64,000 nt of DNA, taken from Microbulbifer agarilyticus. Lineage in GTDB: Bacteria; Pseudomonadota; Gammaproteobacteria; Pseudomonadales; Cellvibrionaceae. This document shows positions 25,307-34,340 of the stretch, piece after piece. Position 1 is the first letter of the stretch; each line of letters begins with the position of its first letter. Position numbers and translations under genes: made by a program. The notes under the pieces were generated by a model. The model saw only the letters and a list, made by a program, of their open reading frames with translations, was not told where the DNA came from and made no database searches. The DNA lies in assembly GCF_020171345.1 (NCBI RefSeq), contig NZ_JAIUZM010000001.1, positions 496,001 through 560,000 on the forward strand. Reading direction: 5' to 3'.

Positions 25307-26815
25307 TTAGTGGGCTTTTGCCGTGGCCTCGCCACCGCGCTGGTCTTTATCGGGAAAGGAAGACTGCTCAAGCAGCATGACAAAAAAGCGAATACCGCTG
25401 GCAAAATCTTCCACCCCTAATCGCTCATCGATACCATGGAATGTATTTACCGTCTCGGGGGTAACGCGCACCATCAGGAAGCGGTATACCGCATCCGACA
25501 AGCCATAGAAATGTTTGGAGTCGGTACCACCCTGTACCAGATACGGTGCTACCAGCACATTCGGATCCAACTCGCGGATATTCTTTTCGATCAGTCGGTA
25601 GCCGTAGGCATCGGTGCTCGATACCGGCGACGGATTACTGGCCATGAACGGCTCAATGGACACGCGCGGATCGTCAATGACCGAACGTACCCGCGCGACG
25701 ACGGACTCGGCTGTTTCGCCGGGCATAATGCGGAAGTTCACCACCGCACTGGCGCGGGTCGGCAGGATATTGGACTTGCTGCTGCCTTTGAGCATGGTGG
25801 CAGCGGTCGAGGTGCGAATGCCGGAGGCACTGCTCTCGTTAGCGAGGATCGCAGATTCAACCAACGGACCTGTCAGCCACTGGTTTGCCATGCCAAAGCG
25901 GGCACCAAAGCCTGCGTAGTGGCCAACCGCATCAAATGTCATGTTGGTGAACTTGAGCGTGGTGGGGAATTGATTGTCCTCAAGCTGCACAATCGCGCGC
26001 GCCAGAATACCGGCGCCGGTGCTGGCGGGCGGCTTGGATGAATGGCCCCCGGGCTGTTCCACTACCAATCGCACATTCACAAAACCTTTCTCGGCCACGC
26101 CAATAACGGCAATCGGCTGCTCGAAGCCCGGCATCAGGCCCTCGGTAATCGCACCACCCTCATCCAGCACAAATTCAAAGTTGAGATCGCGGCTGGCGAA
26201 GTAGCGCGCAATTGCTGCAGCGCCGTTTTCCCCACCGATTTCTTCGTCGTGGCCGAAGGAGAAAAAGATACTGCGCTCGGGCTGTGCGCCGGTTTGCAGC
26301 AGGTGCTCCATGGCTTCCATCAACGCCATCACGCTGGCTTTATCGTCGATGGCACCGCGGCCCCAGATCTGGCCATCGCTGATCACGCCGGCAAACGGCG
26401 GGTGCGTCCAGTCGGACAGGGTGTCCTCATCCACAGAGACCACGTCCATATGTCCCATGAGCAGAATGGGCTTCAGCTCTGGATTGGTGCCGGGGAACTC
26501 ATACACCAGAGAGTATTTATTAAAGACATGGCGTGTAGCGAACGCCGTCACCGCGGGGTATTGCGCTTCGAGATAATTGTGAAAATCGATAAATGGCTGC
26601 GGTTCTAGGTACGGCGCTTCATCCTGGGTAATGGTTGGAAAGCGGATGACATCCGCCAGGCGCTGTGCAGCCTGCTCCGCATCCAACGCAAGCGGAGGTT
26701 GCGGATTTTCGATCACCAGCTGTCGGTCTGGATACACCATTACCGCGCGGACACTGGCAATTGCCACCACCAGAACAATGCCCGCCCCCAGCAGGCCTAC
26801 AATTCGCTTTTTCAT
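25307..26815 (-). CDS. M20-family peptidase (carboxypeptidase S/PM20D1-like)
   Basis: A 502-residue metallopeptidase with an N-terminal TM anchor. The zinc-binding blocks are in order: LMGHMDVVSV, WGRGAIDDKASVMA, GHDEEIGGENGA with the catalytic glutamate, and the GGHSSKP dimerisation-domain motif; a final HGIDERLGV block holds the last zinc ligand. It probably removes C-terminal or N-acyl residues from small peptides in the periplasm. ATG at 26815 begins the hydrophobic segment and is preferred over the upstream ATG at 26869. The gene diverges from a TetR regulator; on the minus strand TTTACT and CAATAT, 17 bases apart, may be its promoter and the first overlaps a palindromic operator. Confidence 0.88.
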   Translation of the reverse strand: MKKRIVGLLGAGIVLVVAIASVRAVMVYPDRQLVIENPQPPLALDAEQAAQRLADVIRFPTITQDEAPYLEPQPFIDFHNYLEAQYPAVTAFATRHVFNKYSLVYEFPGTNPELKPILLMGHMDVVSVDEDTLSDWTHPPFAGVISDGQIWGRGAIDDKASVMALMEAMEHLLQTGAQPERSIFFSFGHDEEIGGENGAAAIARYFASRDLNFEFVLDEGGAITEGLMPGFEQPIAVIGVAEKGFVNVRLVVEQPGGHSSKPPASTGAGILARAIVQLEDNQFPTTLKFTNMTFDAVGHYAGFGARFGMANQWLTGPLVESAILANESSASGIRTSTAATMLKGSSKSNILPTRASAVVNFRIMPGETAESVVARVRSVIDDPRVSIEPFMASNPSPVSSTDAYGYRLIEKNIRELDPNVLVAPYLVQGGTDSKHFYGLSDAVYRFLMVRVTPETVNTFHGIDERLGVEDFASGIRFFVMLLEQSSFPDKDQRGGEATAKAH

Positions 26816-26872
26816 GACTCGATTCTGCCCCAAATTCAGCTTCAAGCCATATTGCGTCAAGCCCAACAAAAA

Positions 26873-26890
26873 GTAAACACAGGTGTTTAC
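26873..26890. promoter_or_regulatory. palindromic operator candidate for the TetR regulator
   Basis: GTAAACAC-AG-GTGTTTAC is an 18-base palindrome with perfect 8-base arms. It overlaps the -35 elements of both divergent promoters: TTTACT on the minus strand for the M20 gene and TTTACC (26886-26891), 17 bases before TAACCT (26909-26914), on the plus strand for the TetR gene. Confidence 0.65.
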
Positions 26891-26958
26891 CTTTGACTTA
26901 CAACCCTCTAACCTCCGCCCTTAGCGATATACCGCAGGATACATCGGATACTTGCACC

Positions 26959-26994
26959 ACGCCTGTGTAACGCCTGTTTGCGATACACAGGCGT
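26959..26994. promoter_or_regulatory. long inverted repeat upstream of the TetR gene
   Basis: ACGCCTGTGTA (26959-26969) and TACACAGGCGT (26984-26994) are perfect 11-base arms with a 14-base spacer. They lie in the probable TetR leader and could be a second operator or an mRNA hairpin. Confidence 0.5.
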
Positions 26995-27025
26995 AACGAA
27001 TGTGAGTCGAGAAAGAGTTGAGACA

Positions 27026-27634
27026 GTGAAAGTTTCTGAGCAGAAGCGACAACAGATTCTGGACACCGCCCACGACCTGTTCCTGGAGAAAGGCTTCGCC
27101 ACCACGGCCATGCACCAGGTGGCGGAACAAGCGGAGGTATCCAAGCGGACCCTGTACCGGCACTTCCCCACCAAAGAGGTGCTGTTTGCGCACGTGTTGG
27201 GGGGGCTGGCGGAGCGATGTGTGGCACAGGTGAACCAGAGCTACCAGCCCGATTCGCCGCTGGAGCCGCAGCTGTGTTCACTGCTACACGCGAAGCTGGA
27301 AATCCTTGCAGACCCGGCCTACGTCACACTGGCGCGTATCGGCATCCCCGAGGTATTGGCCGACCCGGAGCGCGCGCAACAACTAACCGAGTTACTGAAT
27401 GCCACACCGGGGCCGCTGTTGCACTGGTTGGAAGCGGCGGCCGCAGATGGCCGCCTGGAGAAGAAGGATGTGATGTATGCCGGTCGGCATATTCAGGGCA
27501 TTCTAGATACCTTTGCCTTCTGGCCACAGTTACTTACTGGGGCACCGCGGCTAGACCGCAATGAAGAATCGCGGGTGGTGGATACCGCACTCACAACCTT
27601 CATGCAGCAATACGCCAAGAGAACCGAAAGCTAA
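27026..27634 (+). CDS. TetR/AcrR-family transcriptional regulator
   Basis: A regulator of about 202 residues. The N-terminal helix-turn-helix is clear: QQILDTAHDLFLEKGF, TAMHQVAEQAEVSKRTLYRHFPTKEVLF; the ligand-binding C-terminal domain has the AefR-type pattern around LHAKLEILADPAYVTLARI. No good ATG exists; the frame runs back to a TTG at 26978, but GTG at 27026 leaves the usual short N terminus and keeps the inverted repeat outside the gene. GTG at 27002 is another option. It diverges from the M20/DUF885 operon and palindromes lie between, so it probably represses that operon and itself. Confidence 0.85.
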   Translation: MKVSEQKRQQILDTAHDLFLEKGFATTAMHQVAEQAEVSKRTLYRHFPTKEVLFAHVLGGLAERCVAQVNQSYQPDSPLEPQLCSLLHAKLEILADPAYVTLARIGIPEVLADPERAQQLTELLNATPGPLLHWLEAAAADGRLEKKDVMYAGRHIQGILDTFAFWPQLLTGAPRLDRNEESRVVDTALTTFMQQYAKRTES

Positions 27635-27642
27635 CTTTCGGT
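27623..27642 (+). terminator. hairpin at the end of the TetR gene
   Basis: ACCGAAAG (27623-27630) and CTTTCGGT (27635-27642) form a perfect 8-bp stem over the TetR stop codon. There is no T run on either side, so termination is uncertain. The MFS gene converges from the right. Confidence 0.4.
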
Positions 27643-27663
27643 ATCAATCTGCGGTTGCAAGAC

Positions 27664-29256
27664 CTAATGCCGTAACAACGGCTTGGCACTCCCCTCTTCC
27701 GGCACCGGACCGCGCATCAAATATACGGCGATAATCGCCCCGACAATGGAAACCACGGAACAGGTCAACATGGCCGCGCTAAATGCATCATCCTGCACAT
27801 CGCGCAGGGCCTGCTGCAATGCGTGACTGGTCTCTGGCTTTAATGTGCCGAGTTTGGTCAGTATGTCGCTGTTGGATCCATTGGCGAGCGCTTGGGCGAG
27901 CTCATGTCGCTGCTCAGACTTGATCGGCAACGCGTGCAATACGGTTTCCAAATGCTTGCGAATTGACGCTACGTGCGCCGCGCCGGCGACGACCGAACCC
28001 ACGGATGCGCCGAAGGTTAGGCAGGCGTTAACCATGCCCGATGCCTGGCCGGTATGTTCCTCTGCACAGAGACGCAAGCCGATACGCGGCAAGAGTGGAA
28101 TGGTGAGACCAAAGCCAACCCCGGTCACCAGCAACATCCACCAGGTGTCGCGGTAAGTAGAATCGTTGGATACCGTAGATAGCAAAATCCCACTGAGCGC
28201 CAGACACAGCATGCCGATGGTAATCGGCCAGCGGTAACTATAAGGCCCGAGGATCTTCGGCCCCCAAATGGAGAAGACCAACATAACCGCCGTCATCGGC
28301 AGAACCGCAGCACCGGCCTCAACCGGGCTCATCCCGAACGCAACTGGTGACTGCACGAAAAGGTTGTAGAAGATGAAAAAACCGAGCAGGTTAAAACCGG
28401 CGATAAAGATTCCCAGCGTCGCCATTTTGAAGCGCGGGTGACGAAAGTAATCGAGATGTAATAGTGGACTTTCGCAATGCTGCTCACGCCACCAAAAGGC
28501 GATACCGGAGACTATGCCGATACCGATGGAAGCGAGTGTGACCGGGCTTGTCCAGCCGGCAAGTGAGCTATTCGCAAGTCCATAGGCGACCGGTCCCAGA
28601 GTCAATATCAATAGAATACCGCCGAGAATATCCAGTGATTTGTTGAGCCTTTGTGTCGCCGGTACGTAATTATTGCGCGAAACAATACGCACAAGGATCA
28701 GCGCCAACCCGAGCACGGCAAGATCCATATAAAAGATCCAGCGCCAGCTCAGATACTGCCCCAGCGCACCGCCAATGATCGGGCCGAGACTCATACCCAG
28801 TGCGATCATCGCACCCCATACACCGACCACTACCGGCCGGTCTTTGGGCGGGGTCGCGGATGTCAGTAGGGAAAGAGAGGTACCAAATAGGGATGAAGCG
28901 CCGAAGCCCTGCAACATGCGCCCGAGCAACATTTCAGTACCGCCGGTCGAAATGGCAACAAGCAGTGAGCCACATGCAAAGGTCAACATGCCGAGAACGA
29001 AAGTACGTACGCGCCCAAACAGATCAGCGCAGCGCCCCATGATCGGCATCAGCGATGATGTCGCCACCATGTAAACGGCCATGATGCCCTGCACTTCACT
29101 GGGCGTGAGGTCCAGATCTTTGCGCAGCATTGGGATGACCGTGGTAATCGCAGTCGTGTTATAGGCAACAACGGTCATACACATGGCCGTCATTGCCAGA
29201 ACGAACCACATACCGCGCTTTGAATGCTCGTCAGACACGGATGATTCGATGCCCAC
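27664..29256 (-). CDS. MFS transporter, DHA2/EmrB-QacA type
   Basis: A 530-residue polytopic protein with 14 expected membrane helices, the DHA2 drug:H+ antiporter size. Motif A appears as GRCADLFGRVRTFV after TM2, and motif C-like GMSLGPIIGGALGQYLSWRWIFY in TM5. An uncommon loop of about 60 residues near the C terminus (HLETVLHALPIKSEQRHELAQAL) lies between the last helices, a feature of several DHA2 exporters. The start is a GTG at 29256 with GGAG upstream. No adaptor gene is adjacent. A 14-base perfect palindrome lies just upstream of the start. Substrate unknown. Confidence 0.85.
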   Translation of the reverse strand: MGIESSVSDEHSKRGMWFVLAMTAMCMTVVAYNTTAITTVIPMLRKDLDLTPSEVQGIMAVYMVATSSLMPIMGRCADLFGRVRTFVLGMLTFACGSLLVAISTGGTEMLLGRMLQGFGASSLFGTSLSLLTSATPPKDRPVVVGVWGAMIALGMSLGPIIGGALGQYLSWRWIFYMDLAVLGLALILVRIVSRNNYVPATQRLNKSLDILGGILLILTLGPVAYGLANSSLAGWTSPVTLASIGIGIVSGIAFWWREQHCESPLLHLDYFRHPRFKMATLGIFIAGFNLLGFFIFYNLFVQSPVAFGMSPVEAGAAVLPMTAVMLVFSIWGPKILGPYSYRWPITIGMLCLALSGILLSTVSNDSTYRDTWWMLLVTGVGFGLTIPLLPRIGLRLCAEEHTGQASGMVNACLTFGASVGSVVAGAAHVASIRKHLETVLHALPIKSEQRHELAQALANGSNSDILTKLGTLKPETSHALQQALRDVQDDAFSAAMLTCSVVSIVGAIIAVYLMRGPVPEEGSAKPLLRH

Positions 29257-29264
29257 CTTGTCTC

Positions 29265-29278
29265 CCTATTTAAATAGG
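29265..29278. promoter_or_regulatory. 14-base perfect palindrome before the MFS gene
   Basis: CCTATTTAAATAGG lies 9-22 bases before the GTG start of the MFS gene. It may be an operator or chance AT-rich symmetry. Confidence 0.35.
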
Positions 29279-29550
29279 ACCAGCCCCCAAAACCCGCGTT
29301 GGACACCACTGGATCAAAGAGCACGACTTATTGCGCGATCACAGCGATATCGCAACGTCGGAAAATTGAAGCGTAGTTGTTTCGATAACAGCTGGCCGAG
29401 CCCTTACGTTTTGCTTCACGGTAACCGTGCACAAAAATGACGCGTAAATCCCTCTAACGGCCGCTTTCAATCCGTCCAGCGATCCAAAGCCCAGCGACTA
29501 TGTGTATAAATACAGTCTGCCCTTCAGCAAGCAACCAGATCGAGCGCCCG

Positions 29551-31095
29551 ATGAATCCAATCATTGCCAATAATAAGCCCAGCAAAGTGAACCTTGAGCA
29601 GGGCAAAGAATACTTCTTCTGCGTGTGCGGAAAATCCGGCAATCAGCCATTTTGCGATGGTTCCCATGCGGGGACGGGATTGGAGCCGAAACTCTTTGTG
29701 CCGGAGGAGAGCGGTGAGGCCTATCTTTGCCAGTGCAAGCATTCCGCGAACATCCCGTACTGTGACGGCACCCACAAACAGTTTTCCGATGAAATGCTGG
29801 GCAAGGAAGGCCCGGGCATCCGTGCGGACAATGATGGCACCCCGACCGCAAAGGTCACCAAAGAAGAACCCACCGTAGAATTTATCCATCAGCTGGCGCG
29901 CGAAGGCTTGTCGCAAATGGGCCATCACGGCCCGATGACCGCGATGGGAGTGCCGCGTCATCAGTTGCCCCACTGGGACGACATTCAGTTGCTCGCCGCA
30001 CAGATGGCTAGAAAACCGCTGCAGGAAGATGCCGCAGTCGGTACCGAGCTGGTTATTGGGCCCCGCGCCAACAAGCCACTCAAGCTGAAAATACCGCTGT
30101 TTGTATCGGACATGAGCTTTGGCGCTCTCTCTGAAGAGGCCAAGGTGGCACTGGCGAAAGGTGCCGAGATGGCGGGCACCGGTATCTGCTCCGGCGAGGG
30201 CGGCATGTTGCCGGAAGAACAGGAGGCCAACTCGCGTTACTTTTACGAGCTCGCCAGTGCCAAGTTTGGCTTTGAGGAATCCAAGTTGCTCAAGGTGCAG
30301 GCCTTCCACTTTAAAGGTGGCCAGGGCGCCAAGACCGGCACCGGCGGTCACCTGCCCGGCGCAAAAAACGTAGGCAAAATCTCCGAGGTGCGCGGCATTC
30401 CCGAAGGGGAGCCTGCGGTATCTCCACCCTCTTTCGAAGATTTGCATACGGTCGATGACTTCAAATGCTTTGCTGATCACGTACGGGAGATTACCGACGG
30501 CATTCCCATCGGTTTCAAACTGAGCGCCAACCACATTGAAGACGATATGCAGTTCGCGTTGGATGCCGGTGCCGATTACATCATCCTCGACGGACGTGGC
30601 GGTGGCACCGGTGCAGCACCGGCCATGTTCCGCGACCATATCAGTGTGCCGACAATTCCCGCCCTGGCACGGGCGCGACGCTTTCTCGACGACAGGGGCG
30701 CCAGCGGTGACGTCACGCTGATCATCACCGGCGGCCTGCGCGTACCCATAGACTTTGTAAAAGCCCTGGCACTGGGCGCCGACGGTATCGCCATTGCCAA
30801 CAGCGCCATGCAGTCCATTGGCTGCGTCGCTGCACGTATTTGTAATACCAACAACTGCCCCGCCGGTATTGCCACACAAAAAGCTGACCTGCGGCAACGG
30901 CTGAATGTCGACAAGTCTGCCCAACAGTTGAAGAACTTTTTCGAGGCTTCCGTCGAACTTATGCAGGTCATGGCCCGTGCATGTGGCCACGACAATCTAA
31001 GTGGATTTAACGCGTCGGATCTGACGACTTGGAACCGGGATATGGCGCTACTCTCCGGGGCTGCCTATGCGGGTGCAGGAAACCCCAATGAGTAA
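29551..31095 (+). CDS. tandem CDGSH / glutamate-synthase-like FMN protein
   Basis: A 514-residue fusion. The N terminus has two CDGSH iron-sulfur motifs, C24-C26...C35-D-G-S-H39 and C60-C62...C71-D-G-T-H75, each expected to hold a [2Fe-2S] cluster with three Cys and one His. Residues about 130-500 match the FMN-binding central domain of glutamate synthase large subunit: FVSDMSFGALSEEAK, GEGGM, GQGAKTGTGGHLPG, DGRGGGTGAAP, ITGGLRVPIDFVKALALGADG and CNTNNCPAGIATQ with the cysteines of its [3Fe-4S] site. The amidotransferase domain is absent, so it is not a full glutamate synthase. ATG at 29551 is used; the frame opens upstream at 29500. Confidence 0.85.
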   Translation: MNPIIANNKPSKVNLEQGKEYFFCVCGKSGNQPFCDGSHAGTGLEPKLFVPEESGEAYLCQCKHSANIPYCDGTHKQFSDEMLGKEGPGIRADNDGTPTAKVTKEEPTVEFIHQLAREGLSQMGHHGPMTAMGVPRHQLPHWDDIQLLAAQMARKPLQEDAAVGTELVIGPRANKPLKLKIPLFVSDMSFGALSEEAKVALAKGAEMAGTGICSGEGGMLPEEQEANSRYFYELASAKFGFEESKLLKVQAFHFKGGQGAKTGTGGHLPGAKNVGKISEVRGIPEGEPAVSPPSFEDLHTVDDFKCFADHVREITDGIPIGFKLSANHIEDDMQFALDAGADYIILDGRGGGTGAAPAMFRDHISVPTIPALARARRFLDDRGASGDVTLIITGGLRVPIDFVKALALGADGIAIANSAMQSIGCVAARICNTNNCPAGIATQKADLRQRLNVDKSAQQLKNFFEASVELMQVMARACGHDNLSGFNASDLTTWNRDMALLSGAAYAGAGNPNE

Positions 31096-31274
31096 GATTA
31101 TTCCGTCGAATACATAACGGCGCTCATCCGACACGGAGTAGATGATTGAATGCGATTCGTCATGATCGACACATAAAATAGAGATTGGCGCATTTAATCT
31201 GTCGTGCCACGAGCGCTGCCTGGCTTTCTACTACCCTTCTAATTAGTTTGCATAACTTCGCAAAGGGTTTCAGG

Positions 31275-32597
31275 ATGGCACAGCCTTCTCCTATTCGCGC
31301 ACCTCTTCGTTCTGCCTCCCTCATTTTTCTGGTGGGCGCCGCGTTTGGTGCACTCGCCTTCTGGCTGAGCAGTATCTATTCATTGACTACGATTCCCTCG
31401 GCCGAAGCGGCGGGTGGCGAAGTTAAATCACCAACGGGGACCGCACCGGATCGCTATGCTTACTACCCCGGCACCGAAGCACTGGCCAAGGACGAAATTC
31501 GCGTAGTGGCTTGTGGAACTGGTATGCCAGCAGCGCGGCGCGGGCAGGCTGCAAGCTGTTTTCTGATCGAGGTGGGTAACGGGGACAAGTTCCTGTTCGA
31601 TATTGGCACCGGCTCCATGGCCAATGTGGCAAGCCTGATGATTCCCTATCAGTATCTAGACAAAGTTTTCCTTTCCCATTTACACACCGACCATATGGGC
31701 GACCTCCTCGGCCTGTGGGCGGGAGGCTGGACCGCAGGGCGACCGAATGCACTGCGTATTTGGGGACCATCCGGTGCAACCCCAGAGATGGGCACGGCCT
31801 ACGCCATGGATCATTTCCTGAAGTTCGTAAACTGGGACAAGGTGACGCGGGAATACAAGATCAGCCCCATTCCAGGGCAACTGGAGGTCACCGAGTTTGA
31901 CTACGCGATACCGGACCAAGTCGTATACCAGAACAACGGTGTCACCATACGCTCGTATCCCGCAGTCCATATCGGTGATGGCCCGGTGAGCTATAAGCTC
32001 GAATATGCGGGACTAAGCGTGTTCTTCAGCGGCGACACAGTGCCGAATCGGTGGTTCATCGAACACGGAAAAGATGTAGACCTGGCTATTCATGAGTCCA
32101 TGCATACCCCGGAACAGTTTGTGCAACTCTACAACCAACCACCGCAATTAGGTTGGCGCACCTGTTGCGAATTCCACACTTCCCCGCAGGCATTCGGCAA
32201 GATCATGAGCGCCATCCAGCCACGGCACGCGGTGGCATATCACTTTTTTAATGAACCCGCTACGCGCTACCAGATTTATCAGGGGATCCGCGACACCTAT
32301 GACGGCCCACTATCCATGGCTACCGACATGATGGTGTGGAATATTACGAAGGATGGCATCGAAGAGCGTATGGCGGTGTCAACGGACGACGCCTGGTCGG
32401 TACCCGGCACTGCACAGCAACCCCCGCCGGTGAAAGGCAAGCCAAACCCACTCAGTGAATCAATTAACGTCGGGCGCTGGCGCCCCGCATTTGAGGCGCA
32501 GGACCCGGCGCTCGATAAATACATGGAAAGACACAATCTGCAGAAGGAAGATTGGCGCCCGAAAATGTATGAACAAATGCAACAGGAAGAGCAGTAA
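31275..32597 (+). CDS. MBL-fold metallo-hydrolase, GntH-like
   Basis: A 440-residue protein with an N-terminal TM helix or signal peptide (residues 12-45) and a metallo-beta-lactamase domain. The zinc motif HLHTDH follows FLSHLHTDHMGDLLG, and FFSGDTVPN and DLAIHESMH provide later ligands. The opening pattern YYPGTEALAKDEIRVVACGTGMP is like that of proteins named after GntH of guanitoxin biosynthesis, but no other guanitoxin gene is near, so that name indicates family, not pathway. ATG at 31275 has AAGGG upstream. It converges on the sulfatase with only 8 bases between stops. Confidence 0.7.
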   Translation: MAQPSPIRAPLRSASLIFLVGAAFGALAFWLSSIYSLTTIPSAEAAGGEVKSPTGTAPDRYAYYPGTEALAKDEIRVVACGTGMPAARRGQAASCFLIEVGNGDKFLFDIGTGSMANVASLMIPYQYLDKVFLSHLHTDHMGDLLGLWAGGWTAGRPNALRIWGPSGATPEMGTAYAMDHFLKFVNWDKVTREYKISPIPGQLEVTEFDYAIPDQVVYQNNGVTIRSYPAVHIGDGPVSYKLEYAGLSVFFSGDTVPNRWFIEHGKDVDLAIHESMHTPEQFVQLYNQPPQLGWRTCCEFHTSPQAFGKIMSAIQPRHAVAYHFFNEPATRYQIYQGIRDTYDGPLSMATDMMVWNITKDGIEERMAVSTDDAWSVPGTAQQPPPVKGKPNPLSESINVGRWRPAFEAQDPALDKYMERHNLQKEDWRPKMYEQMQQEEQ

Positions 32598-32605
32598 ACA
32601 GGCGC

Positions 32606-34198
32606 TTATAAGCTGAGGCCGATATCTGTGTTGCGATACTCTTTCATGGTCGCCTGGTGCTGCTTGGAAAATTTAATTGCCTGCGGCATACCCCACTCGA
32701 AAAATTGATGTCCGGTACTGGACATCTCTTTGGGATCGACATTGAGGTTAAAGACCCAGAGCGCGGTGCCCACATCGGACAATACGCTGGCGTCAAGATT
32801 ACGCCGTGGCACTTTCACATCGAAAATTTTGAAGTGCACCTTATAGTCACGCCAGCGCAGCGCGCAAAATTCATTACGGTTCCACATATACACAACCTGA
32901 CGCCGCGAGTGTCCGTTGGGCGCAAGAAAAAATGCAGTCTGGTCAATGCCATCGAAATACAGATCATTGGGTAAATTGTCGAGCACGCCAGCCATACGCA
33001 GGGACGTCATATAGAGGTCGGTGAGGTCCACCAACTCATTACTTACCTGCCCGGGTTCAATCATGCCTTTCCAGAACACAATGCCGGGCACTCTGACGCC
33101 GCCCTCCCAGGTGGTGCCTTTGCCGCCACGCCATGGGTGATAGCCGGAATCCGGCCATACGTCTTCATTGGCGCCGTTGTCAGAGGTGAAATACACAATC
33201 GTGTTTTCCAGCTGTCCGTTCTCTTCCAGCGCCTGCATGATCTCGCCAACAATGTCATCCACCTCGACCATCGCATCACGCACCGGCATGGCGGCCGGGC
33301 TTTTGCCAATGTATGCCGGCGCCACCAGGGAATCGTTGTGAATTTTTGAGAAAGAGTGGACCAGATAGAAAGGTGTGCCTTTTGCTTTGGCGTCCTTTAA
33401 GAACTTGAGCGATTTATCCCGCAGCAGCTGATCAACCATCCGCATATCGTCCACGGTATTGATGGGGTATGCGACCTTGCGCCGACCACCTTTTTCGCCC
33501 TCGATCAGCCCCTCTGGACGCAGGGTAAACGCCAATTCGTGCAGCTCCGGGTTATTGATCATGTCGGAGTACTGACGCTTTAACAAGAACTGGGTGTAAT
33601 CCGACTGCACAGAGGGCAGCCCGTAGAAGTAATCGAAGCCCACCTCATGGGGCAGCATCCCTTCGGCCTCACCAATATGCCACTTGCCAATGAGTGCGGT
33701 TTTATAGCCAGCGGAGGTCAGCATCTTGCCGCTGGATTGTTCGATTCTCCACGGGTTCTTGGTGATCACGTCGCCAGTGAGAATCGGGCGCACCAGGCCA
33801 CTGCGCACCGGCAAGCGCCCGGTCATTAACGCCGCCCGCGAGGAAGTGCAGGTTGGCTGGGAGTACATCGAGGTTAACTTCAGGCCCTCGCGCGCCAGCT
33901 TGTCGATATTCGGCGTGGGCGCGCCAATGGCGACCCCGCCACCAAATGCACCCGGGTCTCCCCAGCCCATATCATCCACAAGAAAGATAAGGATATTCGG
34001 CTTCTGCCCAGCGCGCTGCCCAAACGCCTCCAACTTCTTTACCGCCAGCTCCTCCTGGTGTGGCCGCGGAATAGCGGGTTCAAAGTTCTTTCGCTCAACC
34101 ACACTCAGGTCAAACACGCTTTTGTCCGCGAGGCTCCGCTCAGCGAAAAACAAGCTAAAGGCGCATATACCCAGTGCAACCGACAGGAATCTCTGCAT
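32606..34198 (-). CDS. type I sulfatase (arylsulfatase family), exported
   Basis: A 530-residue periplasmic sulfatase with a signal peptide (1-24). Metal-binding DDMGWGD starts at residue 75. The active-site segment is QPTCTSSRAALMTGR: Cys117 would be converted to formylglycine. The usual C-x-P-S-R motif reads C-T-S-S-R here, with serine in place of proline/alanine. Other expected blocks are present: IGKWHIGE, FTSDNGANED and KGTTWEGGVRVP. Substrate cannot be named; marine relatives desulfate algal polysaccharides. No maturation enzyme is in the window. It diverges from the MerC/CobW pair. Confidence 0.85.
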   Translation of the reverse strand: MQRFLSVALGICAFSLFFAERSLADKSVFDLSVVERKNFEPAIPRPHQEELAVKKLEAFGQRAGQKPNILIFLVDDMGWGDPGAFGGGVAIGAPTPNIDKLAREGLKLTSMYSQPTCTSSRAALMTGRLPVRSGLVRPILTGDVITKNPWRIEQSSGKMLTSAGYKTALIGKWHIGEAEGMLPHEVGFDYFYGLPSVQSDYTQFLLKRQYSDMINNPELHELAFTLRPEGLIEGEKGGRRKVAYPINTVDDMRMVDQLLRDKSLKFLKDAKAKGTPFYLVHSFSKIHNDSLVAPAYIGKSPAAMPVRDAMVEVDDIVGEIMQALEENGQLENTIVYFTSDNGANEDVWPDSGYHPWRGGKGTTWEGGVRVPGIVFWKGMIEPGQVSNELVDLTDLYMTSLRMAGVLDNLPNDLYFDGIDQTAFFLAPNGHSRRQVVYMWNRNEFCALRWRDYKVHFKIFDVKVPRRNLDASVLSDVGTALWVFNLNVDPKEMSSTGHQFFEWGMPQAIKFSKQHQATMKEYRNTDIGLSL

Positions 34199-34340
34199 TT
34201 GCTCGGCGTCCCTTTACACAAAATGTCAGAAAAACGGGGGGATCGCCTTCCAGTCTAGTTTCTTTCCCGCCCGCGCGATTACTCGCGAGCGGGATATCCA
34301 GCGCACATGGCCCACAAGTCAGCACAAAGAAAACCAAAAC

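Noticed and set aside
29524-30990. 488-codon open frame on the minus strand
   Set aside because: It is antisense to the CDGSH/glutamate-synthase-like gene, which has all family motifs. The minus-strand product shows none.
31275-32597. guanitoxin biosynthesis cluster
   Set aside because: Only one GntH-like gene is present and its neighbours do not fit the pathway.
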